Of a DNA stretch of 52,101 bases, positions 1 through 7,373 are shown piece after piece. Within the stretch, counting starts at the first letter, position 1. The number at the start of each line of letters is the position of its first letter. The notes under the pieces were generated by a model. That model saw nothing but the letters and a program-made list of their open reading frames with translations, was not told the origin of the DNA and ran no database searches. This stretch comes from an uncultured Bacilli bacterium (lineage in GTDB: Bacteria > Bacillota_I > Bacilli_A > RF39 > UBA660), in NCBI GenBank assembly GCA_944332295.1, contig CALVJR010000007.1, forward strand, positions 1 through 52,101. The letters run 5' to 3'. The position numbers were made by a program, and so were the translations under genes.

Positions 1-293
1 TTAAGTCTACCAAGCATACCAAAAGCTTTATTATGTGCATTCTCACGAATAGAGCAAGTATTTAAAAGCACCAAATCTGCAGCAGTATAATCATCCACTT
101 TAGCAAATCCTAAAAACTCAAGTAACGCCTCAATATTTTCACTATCATGCTCATTCATTTGACAACCATAAGTTTTCAAATAAAAAGTCTTTCCTTGATA
201 CTTATTTTTTACTTTATCATCAAATTGAAACTCTACCCTATGATAAGGTCTAATATCTCTTTTCCTAGCTTCTTTATAATCAGGTAAATGCAT
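1..293 (-). CDS. miaB: MiaB, tRNA-2-methylthio-N6-dimethylallyladenosine synthase, N-terminal part (truncated by window edge)
   Basis: Translating the minus strand from the ATG at 293 gives 97 residues before the window ends. They match the N-terminal UPF0004 (methylthiotransferase) domain of MiaB: KTYGCQMNEHDSE around Cys44 and LLNTCSIREN around Cys80 are two of the three cysteines that hold the auxiliary 4Fe-4S cluster in this family. MiaB is a radical-SAM enzyme that adds the 2-methylthio group to i6A37 of tRNAs reading UNN codons. The radical-SAM CxxxCxxC motif and TRAM domain lie outside the window. A strong ribosome binding site (GAGAGGTGG) precedes the ATG. The last codon is cut after two bases. 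Confidence 0.9.
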   Translation of the reverse strand, partial: MHLPDYKEARKRDIRPYHRVEFQFDDKVKNKYQGKTFYLKTYGCQMNEHDSENIEALLEFLGFAKVDDYTAADLVLLNTCSIRENAHNKAFGMLGRL

Positions 294-382
294 AAAACCA
301 CCTCTCAAATACAACATAGATTATATCAAAATATAAGAATTAAGTAAACTTATTTCCTAAATATCACTGCCTATTATATAAC

Positions 383-412
383 AAAAAAAGATGTTACTTT
401 TTACACCTTTTT
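383..412 (-). terminator. Intrinsic terminator overlapping the stop of the 188-aa gene
   Basis: On the minus strand AAAAAGGTGT and ACATCTTTTT pair over 10 bp around an 8-nt loop and run into further T residues. The stop codon of the adjacent gene lies in the hairpin. Confidence 0.65.
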
Positions 413-960
413 CCATTAAGAGACATATGCCGAGGCTTTGCTAGATGCAATTGAAATGATGATTTCCTATTTCTACTTTCCCTTGCATTATGCTCCTGCC
501 AAGCCTCTACACTATCAAAACCAGCACTTAAAGCTTCCTTTTCTATATCTTTATCAATAGAATTCTCAATAATATCATAGTATTGCTGTTCCTCTTTTGT
601 TAGTGGCTTCTCATTCAAAAATCCTTGTCTAAATAATCCCATATCTACAGATAAAGATGATTTCTCTGTCCATGACATATTAGCTAAAAAATCGGGATAA
701 GTCCCATCAGCAACTGATTGTTTAAAAGAATCAATTCTTTTTTGTTTTATTAAATTATTAGCAGCAGCAATTTTATCTGCCAATTCCTGATTATCACTTC
801 CTAATGCTACAACATGCATCTGTGCTCTTATTACCTCACGCATATCTCCAATACGTTCAGCAATTTCTTCAGAAGTTAAATCCATTTTATCTAAAATATC
901 AACCATCTGATTAATAGGCTCGTTCGTCAATCCCAAAGTATTATATATATCTTTTTTCAT
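394..960 (-). CDS. Hypothetical protein, 188 aa, soluble
   Basis: I do not recognise this family. The 188-residue product has no signal peptide and no membrane segment. It looks mostly helical: a charged N-terminal half (MVDILDKMDLTSEEIAERIGDMREV) and a basic C-terminus (RNRKSSFQLHLAKPRH, ending GKRCKK). The start is supported by a strong GAGGGGATG ribosome binding site 5-6 nt before the ATG. It appears to be a one-gene unit, with a candidate promoter upstream and its own terminator overlapping the stop. It lies between miaB and an ankyrin-like gene, and neither suggests a function. The basic tail could bind nucleic acid, but that is only a guess. Confidence 0.75.
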   Translation of the reverse strand: MKKDIYNTLGLTNEPINQMVDILDKMDLTSEEIAERIGDMREVIRAQMHVVALGSDNQELADKIAAANNLIKQKRIDSFKQSVADGTYPDFLANMSWTEKSSLSVDMGLFRQGFLNEKPLTKEEQQYYDIIENSIDKDIEKEALSAGFDSVEAWQEHNARESRNRKSSFQLHLAKPRHMSLNGKRCKK

Positions 961-988
961 ACATCATCCCCTCACATTAAGTAACCAA

Positions 989-1017
989 ATTATACCACTA
1001 AACACAAAATTTATAAA
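989..1017 (-). promoter_or_regulatory. Candidate sigma-A promoter for the 188-aa gene
   Basis: On the minus strand, TTTATA (1017-1012) is followed after 17 nt by a perfect TATAAT (994-989), about 30 nt upstream of the start codon. The -35 is weak, so the call rests on the -10 box and the spacing. Confidence 0.45.
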
Positions 1018-1026
1018 TTCTATACT

Positions 1027-1048
1027 AAAAAAGAGGAAAAGCCCTCTA
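1027..1048 (-). terminator. Intrinsic terminator of the ankyrin-like gene
   Basis: Minus strand AGAGG-gctttt-CCTCT followed by six T residues. The TAG stop of the gene falls in the 5' arm of the stem. Confidence 0.7.
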
Positions 1049-1798
1049 TACAATAACTTCTTCTAAAGATGAATTAATCATATTATCTAATACAGAAAAT
1101 TTATTTTGCATTAAATCATGCTTAATTACTTCCATATTATCAATAATCTTATCTAATAATTGTCTCATACTAGGAACAAGACCATCTTTTTTTTCTAAAC
1201 TTTCAACTATACTATCTAGATTTGTTAGTTTAGAATATTTACCATAATAATTATTTTTAATACATAACTGATATAACTGCTTAAATGACAATACATCAAT
1301 ATTATTAAATCTTTTTTCTTCTAGTATTTTAAGTGCTGGAAAAGCAGATTGATTATGAATAGCTCTATCTAGCACCGTTTCCCCATTTTTATTTTTAATA
1401 TTCAATAAATATTTTTTATTTTTAGTAAGTTGATCTAAAACTTTCAATGCATGAACAGATGTATCTTTTACTAACAAATGACCAATTGTATTACCATCTA
1501 AATTTTGATGATTCGGATTCCAAGTACGTTTTCTAAGAAACTTTAATACCAAATCATATTGTTTTGCTTTTAATAATCTAACAACAACATCATTACCAGC
1601 AGCATCTACAGTATTAATATCTACCTTATTTTTAGAGATAAGCTCGTCTACTAAATGATAATATCCTTCTTTAATTAAATCAAAAATCAGGGACGGCTCA
1701 TCTTCACAAGCTTTAAGAGCTTGTTTTTCATCATAAAACATGTATAACACCTCTCTGTTTGTCTGACAGTTATATATTTTAGCAAATTTATCACTCAT
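1046..1798 (-). CDS. Ankyrin-repeat-like protein
   Basis: The roughly 250-residue product carries degenerate ankyrin-type units. These include VDINTVDAAGNDVVVRLLKAKQYDLVLKFL, NPNHQNLDGNTIGHLL and LLNIKNKNGETVLDRAIHNQ; the N-x-x-x-x-G-x-T pattern is typical of ankyrin repeats. Such repeats usually mediate protein-protein contacts, and no partner or catalytic domain is visible. Start choice: an ATG at 1828 has no ribosome binding site. A GGGGA site lies 6 nt before an in-frame TTG (1804) and 12 nt before an ATG (1798), so translation begins at one of these; I use the ATG. There is no signal peptide, so the protein is probably cytoplasmic. It is transcribed divergently from the next gene. Confidence 0.7.
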   Translation of the reverse strand: MSDKFAKIYNCQTNREVLYMFYDEKQALKACEDEPSLIFDLIKEGYYHLVDELISKNKVDINTVDAAGNDVVVRLLKAKQYDLVLKFLRKRTWNPNHQNLDGNTIGHLLVKDTSVHALKVLDQLTKNKKYLLNIKNKNGETVLDRAIHNQSAFPALKILEEKRFNNIDVLSFKQLYQLCIKNNYYGKYSKLTNLDSIVESLEKKDGLVPSMRQLLDKIIDNMEVIKHDLMQNKFSVLDNMINSSLEEVIV

Positions 1799-1907
1799 TG
1801 TCAAATTTCGTCCCCTTTTACACTTCATTCTTAGTATGTAAAAAAAAAGAAAAAATTATGCAAACTACAGAAAAGATGCTATAATAATCCATAAAAAGAG
1901 GGATACT

Positions 1908-2804
1908 ATGCAAAATCAAATATTAAAAGACATTATTTCTGTATCAGAAGTTTTAACTGATGAATACCAAAAATTACTAATAGCAAAATTAGATGAAAAT
2001 GAAGAAAAAGAAGAAGAAACATTACAAAATATAAATATGACATTAGAATATGAAGAAAGGTTATATAATCAACTTGATTTATATAACATTCCATTTGATC
2101 AACTAGAAAATAAATTTTCATACTTCTTAATAAGAGAACCTATAGAAATGTATAATAAAGACATTATCAAATGTAGATTTCTTAATTATATTAATGAACT
2201 AACAATCAGAAATCCAATTCTTTCTACACGAGAAGATATCGTAGATAGAATAGAAGAAAATATAGCCGAAATAGAAAGACAAGTAAAAAGAGACTATGAT
2301 TTAACATTTTTATTTTTATTATCACAAGAATTAGAATACACAAAAGACCCTATCAGACGATGTGCATTATTAGAAGAATATTTAAATGAAATCTATTGTG
2401 AAAAAAGTTTAGAGGAGTATCTAACTAAATTTCCTACCCATCCTGAAAAAAGTGGTAGACAAAGATGTTTAGACCTTTGTCAAGAAAAAAAACTAGTAAA
2501 CAGTACTTATCAAGAAGTCATAGCGGAATATATATATGAAAGTATAAATAATGCCTTAATCTACACAGATAAAAAATTAGAAGAATCAGTTGAAGAACGA
2601 GCATACTTAAAACCAATATTATTATCTATAACCGCAGCTACTATGATATTAGAACCAGGAGAAGGAAAAAACATACCTTTAGAATTTTCATCAGAAGCAA
2701 CACAAAACAGCTATGAAAGTTGCAATAAAATTGTACAAGCACTAAGAGATGGAAAATATCTAGATAAAGTTTACCAAAAAAGAAAAGTCTACAATTCAAA
2801 ATGA
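1908..2804 (+). CDS. Hypothetical acidic helical protein, 298 aa
   Basis: The family is not recognised. The product is strongly acidic and predicted helical, with a glutamate-rich stretch near residues 25-38 and several charged heptad-like segments (e.g. IVDRIEENIAEIERQVKRDYD). No membrane segment or signal peptide is seen. A GAGGG ribosome binding site lies 5 nt before the ATG, and a TATAAT box at 1880-1885 suggests a local promoter with a poor -35. It is a single-gene unit closed by a strong hairpin that contains its TGA stop. It stands divergent to the ankyrin-like gene and convergent with the ydjI-like gene, so context gives no functional hint. Confidence 0.75.
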   Translation: MQNQILKDIISVSEVLTDEYQKLLIAKLDENEEKEEETLQNINMTLEYEERLYNQLDLYNIPFDQLENKFSYFLIREPIEMYNKDIIKCRFLNYINELTIRNPILSTREDIVDRIEENIAEIERQVKRDYDLTFLFLLSQELEYTKDPIRRCALLEEYLNEIYCEKSLEEYLTKFPTHPEKSGRQRCLDLCQEKKLVNSTYQEVIAEYIYESINNALIYTDKKLEESVEERAYLKPILLSITAATMILEPGEGKNIPLEFSSEATQNSYESCNKIVQALRDGKYLDKVYQKRKVYNSK

Positions 2805-2818
2805 ATGTAGACTTTTTT
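2783..2818 (+). terminator. Strong terminator, probably bidirectional, between convergent genes
   Basis: AAAAGTCTAC pairs with GTAGACTTTT, with an extra inner TTC/GAA helix, followed by TTTTTT. The TGA stop of the upstream gene is in the loop region. An A-run on the left gives a T-run for the minus strand as well. Confidence 0.85.
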
Positions 2819-2821
2819 ATA

Positions 2822-4075
2822 TTATTTTAATTTAGTTCCACAATTAGTACAGAAATTGCCACCTTGAGAAGGGCTTCCACAATTTGGACAAAATTGAGGT
2901 GACATTGTAGCATCCGTTGATGGTTGAGATTGAACTGGAGTTATTGTAGGATTACTAACACCAGAAACAACATTAGTATTTACATTTTGAGTTACACCTG
3001 TATTAGCATTTGCTACTTGTTGTGCTTGATTTAATTGTGCCGCAGCTTGATTTGCATAAGGGTCATAAGGCTGAGCAGCAACGCTTCCTGCTTGTGGATT
3101 CATGGCATTATTTACAGCCCCACCAATCATACCACCAGATGCCATATTCATCATACCAACACCTAAAAATCCATTCATTGCACCAGCTTCGTTATTAGCA
3201 GCATCTTGAACGGCATTCGCATAAGCTCCTGTAAGTGTACCTTGTTGCATAAATTGATTAGAAGATAATTCATAATTATCAATTTTTTGATTAGATTCAT
3301 CATCTAAAGTAACAGACTCAACAACGAATCCCAATAGACTAATTCCACGATCACGAATTGGCTGATCAAATACCTTTTCATCCATAACAGTTTTAATTTC
3401 ATCTGTTCTACTAGGTAATTCTAATACTGGAGTCTTATGTGCAGAAGTTCCAAGTTCATTTAAGACATTTTGGAAAGCACCAATAACTTCAGATCTCATC
3501 TGTTCGCATAATTCATCTTTACGATACTCTTCTACAGTACCAGCAATACGTGACATAAATATTGCTGGATCAGTAATTTTAAATGTATACTTACCAAAGC
3601 ATTTAACTTCAACTCGTAATGGACTCATCGTTCCTGTCATCTGATTTGGAATAGGATGAGACCAATCTTGAAATGGAATAGGAGCAGGAGTACCAAACTT
3701 ATTATCCATAATTTCTTTAGCATTAATATAAAATACTGCCTGTTCCTTAAATGTTCCACCATTATAAGTAAATCTTGTCCACATTTCTTTAAATACTGCA
3801 CCAAATTGTCCAGCAAAGAAAGATGGAGAAGTAGATTGATCAAATGTATAAATTCCTTCTTCTGCTGTCGCATCTAAAATTTGACCGTTTTGAAAAATAA
3901 CAGCAATCTGTCCAGGAGCTACCTGAATTCCACTATCTTTTGAAATAATTCCATTAGGAGTAGATACTCTCTTCATCAAAATATCTTGTCCTAAATCATC
4001 ACATCGAATATACTCTTTCCATTGATCATGTAACGTACTTCCAACCGCACCTACTGCTGCTTTAATTAAACCCAT
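2822..4075 (-). CDS. SPFH-domain protein with C-terminal zinc ribbon (YdjI-like, 'virion core protein' family)
   Basis: The 417-aa protein begins with the region typical of the YdjI family (GLIKAAVGAVGSTLHDQWKEYI) and carries an SPFH/band-7-like domain over roughly residues 40-260. A Gly/Ala/Asn/Gln-rich linker follows. The end is a four-cysteine zinc ribbon, FCPNCGS...NFCTNCGTKLK. There is no signal peptide; family members are thought to associate with the membrane. It is the last gene of a unit whose upstream members resemble YdjH and YdjG, matching the B. subtilis ydjGHI order, and follows the YdjH-like gene after 20 nt with an AGAGAGG ribosome binding site. Its role is probably envelope stress or membrane organisation, inferred from the family. 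Confidence 0.85.
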   Translation of the reverse strand: MGLIKAAVGAVGSTLHDQWKEYIRCDDLGQDILMKRVSTPNGIISKDSGIQVAPGQIAVIFQNGQILDATAEEGIYTFDQSTSPSFFAGQFGAVFKEMWTRFTYNGGTFKEQAVFYINAKEIMDNKFGTPAPIPFQDWSHPIPNQMTGTMSPLRVEVKCFGKYTFKITDPAIFMSRIAGTVEEYRKDELCEQMRSEVIGAFQNVLNELGTSAHKTPVLELPSRTDEIKTVMDEKVFDQPIRDRGISLLGFVVESVTLDDESNQKIDNYELSSNQFMQQGTLTGAYANAVQDAANNEAGAMNGFLGVGMMNMASGGMIGGAVNNAMNPQAGSVAAQPYDPYANQAAAQLNQAQQVANANTGVTQNVNTNVVSGVSNPTITPVQSQPSTDATMSPQFCPNCGSPSQGGNFCTNCGTKLK

Positions 4076-4095
4076 AAATATACCTCTCTTTCAAT

Positions 4096-5010
4096 TTAAA
4101 ATCGATGGCCTCCACCACCATGGCTGACACCACTACTTCCAGAATGACCGCCTCCACCACTACTACCACTGGAATGATAAATAGGCGTTTTCGAAGTATG
4201 CGTATGAACAAATCGATCTCTAACCACGTTAGTTTCCAAAGTCTTTTTATCCAAATACTCTCTAGACGAAGTAGCAACCCTAACTAATTTATTTTTACTA
4301 ATCATAATAGCCATAACGATTCCAGTAATTAACAATGGTCCTCCAATTAAAATAAGCCAAGGAATATCCCTAACAATACGACCATCATTAGAAATCTCAT
4401 AATGACTATCCTTACTATTAGCTACACCTATTGTATCATAATTTTCAAGGATTGTCATAAACTTTGTAATCCCTGTGTAATAATTTTGATTACTAAACTC
4501 TTGATAAATAGCATCCATTATCTGCTCAATACGATAATCACTATACATATCCATCGCATCACCAGTAGTAGTCATATAAATTGTTCTAGTTTTCATATCA
4601 ACTAAAAACAACACTCCACTATGACGCGATCCTATACCAAATTCATTATAATCATAAAAATCATCAGCATAAGTTCTAGTACAATCTCCATTACAAATTG
4701 CTTTATCATAATCACTCACAGTAACAATTGCTAAATCCAAATCCGTCTTATCAATATACTCGATTACCTGATTATATATTTTTTTCTCCTCACTATCCGT
4801 AAGTAAATCAGCAAAATCATAAACCTTTTCAGAAGCATCTACTGCTGGAGTACTTAATACATTATCTCGATTACTACCAGTAACATCAATATAATCAGGT
4901 ACCAGATAATCCGAATCAGTTCGTGTATAAGTATTTACACTGGCCTGAACAGAAATAAAAGATAAGAAAAAGATACCAAAGGAAAATATCAAATAACCAA
5001 TTTTTTTCAT
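4096..5010 (-). CDS. TPM-domain membrane protein (YdjH-like)
   Basis: The 304-aa product starts with a signal/anchor segment (MKKIGYLIFSFGIFFLSFISVQAS). An extracellular TPM domain (about 50-190) contains VYDFADLLTDSEEKKI and the DLAIVTVSDYDK strand. A second membrane helix (WLILIGGPLLITGIVMAIM) follows, then a cytoplasmic tail ending in a Gly/Ser/His-rich low-complexity stretch (SGGGGHSGSSGVSHGGGGH), as is common in this family. TPM domains occur in photosystem II repair factors and bacterial membrane proteins, some with acid phosphatase activity. The start is fixed by GGAGGAATT. The ATG overlaps the stop of the YdjG-like gene (ATGA), implying translational coupling. An upstream in-frame ATG lies inside the preceding gene and has no such site. 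Confidence 0.85.
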   Translation of the reverse strand: MKKIGYLIFSFGIFFLSFISVQASVNTYTRTDSDYLVPDYIDVTGSNRDNVLSTPAVDASEKVYDFADLLTDSEEKKIYNQVIEYIDKTDLDLAIVTVSDYDKAICNGDCTRTYADDFYDYNEFGIGSRHSGVLFLVDMKTRTIYMTTTGDAMDMYSDYRIEQIMDAIYQEFSNQNYYTGITKFMTILENYDTIGVANSKDSHYEISNDGRIVRDIPWLILIGGPLLITGIVMAIMISKNKLVRVATSSREYLDKKTLETNVVRDRFVHTHTSKTPIYHSSGSSGGGGHSGSSGVSHGGGGHRF

Positions 5011-6062
5011 ATAATTCCTCCTATAAATAACAAGATAAATACTAAAGAGGAAAGAACTAAAACTAATAAAGTCCAAAGAATAACTTCTTTTCTTCCTAAT
5101 GGTAAATCACCAACAATCTTACCTGTTTGCCCATTCATAGCAAAAGTATACATCTTATCACGATATTTGATATTTACCATAAAGACAGGCAACATAATAT
5201 AATCAGAGTCTACCTTATTTACCGTAAGCTTATTACTAGCAAGCATACTAGTCTGATGTCGAACCTCCTCTTGCAATAGCGAAACAGACGTATTCATAGT
5301 TCTCTCTTTCGCTCTCTCGATTGCACTATCTTCACCTACATCAAACTTTTCTGCTAGAAAACCTGATAAAAAAGCATGGTTATATGGTGTCAAGTCTTGA
5401 TACTGAAAAGGCTCTAAAGAATCCATTAAAGCATCAGGGAATCTAGAAGAACCATCTGCCAGTACTTTATCATAGTGCATATATCCCTCAACTTCCGTCA
5501 TAAAAGTATCAGTTTTAGTATAATGAAATGAAGTGTCACTCCATGAATGAACATCTTTTGCATTAAAGTCTGCCGTTCCAGAAACATCAAAATCATAGGC
5601 CCAGAAAGGAATATAAATACCTGTAATCTTATTAATATTTTCTTTCCTCTTAAAAGCCTTTGGAACCAGAGGCTTATGCTTCACAACACCTTCAAAAGCT
5701 TTCACTGCATCCTCTTTTACTTTTTGAAAAGGAATAATTAAATCAGGCACTCTACTATTTTGAATTCTTTCTTTCAGTATTGCCGTATTACCACAATAAA
5801 CACAAAATGTTGCTGTTGTATTAGGATCTACAACAATCTCAGCACCACAGCTTTTGCAACGGTAAACATCTGCTTCTTCGACTTTTACTTCCTTTTTAGA
5901 AGCCTTTTTTTGATTCACATTCTCACTACTAGCATTTTGATACTTCTGCATCTCTTCTAATGTAAACTTACTACCACAATAGTCACATACCCATTTTTGT
6001 TCTTTAGGATGAAACGTAATTTTCGCACCACAGGAAGGGCACTTATGATCCAATGCTTCCAT
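5007..6062 (-). CDS. Double zinc-ribbon membrane protein (YdjG-like)
   Basis: The 351-aa protein has two N-terminal zinc ribbons: HKCPSCGA...WVCDYCGS (Cys 8, 11, 26, 29) and YRCKSCGAEI...FCVYCGN near residues 69-93. A large central domain of unknown function contains GIYIPFWAYDFDVSGTAD, and the C-terminus has one or two hydrophobic helices (EVILWTLLVLVLSSLVFILLF). This matches the TFIIB-type zinc-ribbon protein YdjG of B. subtilis in layout and neighbours. It couples through a 4-nt overlap to the TPM gene. The pspA homologue (ydjF) that heads the B. subtilis operon is absent here; a Tim44-like gene stands in that place. Confidence 0.85.
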   Translation of the reverse strand: MEALDHKCPSCGAKITFHPKEQKWVCDYCGSKFTLEEMQKYQNASSENVNQKKASKKEVKVEEADVYRCKSCGAEIVVDPNTTATFCVYCGNTAILKERIQNSRVPDLIIPFQKVKEDAVKAFEGVVKHKPLVPKAFKRKENINKITGIYIPFWAYDFDVSGTADFNAKDVHSWSDTSFHYTKTDTFMTEVEGYMHYDKVLADGSSRFPDALMDSLEPFQYQDLTPYNHAFLSGFLAEKFDVGEDSAIERAKERTMNTSVSLLQEEVRHQTSMLASNKLTVNKVDSDYIMLPVFMVNIKYRDKMYTFAMNGQTGKIVGDLPLGRKEVILWTLLVLVLSSLVFILLFIGGII

Positions 6063-6104
6063 AAAACACCTCTATCTATTATATATAATATATCATAAAA
6101 CATA

Positions 6105-6803
6105 CTAATACGATACTAAATCATTACAATACCAAACTCTCTTGACAATATCTTTCATATAAGTCCCGCAATACTTACATTGATGAGTCTTAAAATCAAT
6201 AGCAACAGAACCACAACTAGGACACCGAATTCCGATGACTTTACTATATTTATCAAGCTTAGAACTATCTATAATATAAATATATTGAATACGGAACCGA
6301 TCTTGCACCTTTTTTTGAAAAGCACCATCTATATATAATTCATACTGTAAACTACTACCAAAAGTAATCGTCGCAACACTACCATTTTTCTCATATTTAC
6401 TAACGACAGTCTTATGAAATTGAATAGACCGAAAAGAAACATTTTTATCTTTATACTCTTGAATCTTTTTTTCTACACTACTCCTTATTTTATCACTCTG
6501 AAAAACCGTACTATTTCCACTTTCAATAGCATGAAAATAGTCCAATATATTTTTTTCACATTCTCTTTTTAATTCATTAATATTAAGATCAGGAAAATCT
6601 TCTTTTATCTTAGTTAAATATAAAGAATCCATACTAGATAAAGATTTAGGAATACTTTCATCTTCCATCTTAGCTTGTTCTACTAAAGCAGAAAAGCTAG
6701 ACACACCTAAAAACTTCTTTAATTTATAAAACAAAATATATCCTAAAATAACAATAACTAAAACTAAAACTAAGATAATAAGTAAGACCCAGACAAAAAA
6801 CAT
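6105..6803 (-). CDS. Tim44-like membrane-anchored protein with C-terminal zinc ribbon
   Basis: The product has 232 residues. One N-terminal membrane helix (FFVWVLLIILVLVLVIVILGYILFY) is followed by a charged region, then a Tim44-like fold (KNVSFRSIQFHKTVVSKYEKNGSVATITFGSSLQYELYIDG). It ends in a zinc ribbon RCPSCGSVAIDFKTHQCKYCG. The start at 6803 is chosen because AAGGTGAT precedes it; an ATG nine codons earlier lacks a site. It is the first gene of the four-gene unit and lies 42 nt upstream of the YdjG-like gene. Tim44-like domains bind membranes or membrane-protein partners. The shared zinc ribbons with the next three genes suggest one complex, which is inference. Confidence 0.75.
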   Translation of the reverse strand: MFFVWVLLIILVLVLVIVILGYILFYKLKKFLGVSSFSALVEQAKMEDESIPKSLSSMDSLYLTKIKEDFPDLNINELKRECEKNILDYFHAIESGNSTVFQSDKIRSSVEKKIQEYKDKNVSFRSIQFHKTVVSKYEKNGSVATITFGSSLQYELYIDGAFQKKVQDRFRIQYIYIIDSSKLDKYSKVIGIRCPSCGSVAIDFKTHQCKYCGTYMKDIVKRVWYCNDLVSY

Positions 6804-6838
6804 AACTATCACCTTACTTAATTTTATCATTTAAAGAG

Positions 6839-6863
6839 AAAAAAAAGAAGATTATTCATCTTC
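6839..6863 (-). terminator. Intrinsic terminator of the 47-codon gene
   Basis: Minus strand GAAGAT-gaat-AATCTTC followed by TTTTTT. The hairpin contains the last codons and the TAA stop of the small gene. Confidence 0.7.
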
Positions 6864-6995
6864 TAATTTCTGTAAAGTAGACTCTTTGTCTACGACTTCA
6901 ACAAGTAATTTTCCTTCTTTTGAATTACTATCAATATGAATATTCTCCATAGCAGCCTCACGTCCTACTACTTCACATCTTTTATCATCTTCCAT
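6852..6995 (-). CDS. Small hypothetical protein, 47 aa
   Basis: A short reading frame (MEDDKRCEVVGREAAMENI ... LQKLEDE) begins with an ATG preceded by GGTGAT at the usual distance. Its stop lies in a clear terminator hairpin, and together these support a real gene. The product is acidic and soluble with one cysteine, and is not recognised. The gene sits between the LRR-associated small gene and the Tim44-like operon, and its terminator separates it from the latter. Confidence 0.5.
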   Translation of the reverse strand: MEDDKRCEVVGREAAMENIHIDSNSKEGKLLVEVVDKESTLQKLEDE

Positions 6996-7055
6996 TCTAT
7001 CACCATTAAATAGTATGTCCCAAGAAAAAAGAAATATACATAATTTACAACTATT

Positions 7056-7346
7056 TTATCCGTAATATCTTTTTAAATAAATAATTTTATTATTAATAGA
7101 AATACCTATTATATCTTCATCATTTTCATCTATTATTTCCCTACCATAAGGACCATCTATTTTTCCAAAACTAACAACATTATTATTAATATTATATAAT
7201 AGTTTACTATTAACATAAATAATATCACCTATTTTAGGTAATTCATCAATATCAAAAAACTCTATATTTATTTTATACTTTATATTTTCCTTATCTTTTA
7301 ATATATAGTTATATTGATCTATGTTTTCTATTATTAATTTAATCAT
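7056..7346 (-). CDS. Small hypothetical protein, 96 aa, partner of the LRR gene
   Basis: The 96-residue, Ile/Asn-rich product looks beta-strand rich (KYKINIEFFDIDELPKIGDIIYVN, VVSFGKIDGPYGR, IIGISINNKIIYLKRYYG). No signal peptide or membrane segment is present. The family is not firmly recognised. The ATG at 7346 has a GAAAGGAAAT site; an upstream in-frame TTG is not needed. It follows the LRR gene after 27 nt on the same strand and is probably co-transcribed. A small beta-rich protein immediately after a larger gene resembles toxin-immunity layout, but nothing in the LRR gene marks it as a toxin, so this remains speculation. Confidence 0.65.
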   Translation of the reverse strand: MIKLIIENIDQYNYILKDKENIKYKINIEFFDIDELPKIGDIIYVNSKLLYNINNNVVSFGKIDGPYGREIIDENDEDIIGISINNKIIYLKRYYG

Positions 7347-7373
7347 ATAAATAATTTCCTTTCGCAATATCTT

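Noticed and set aside
4062..4277. Frames overlapping the Gly-rich end of the TPM gene (both strands)
   Set aside because: They exist only because the Gly/Ser/His-rich codons lack stops in other frames; no start signals.
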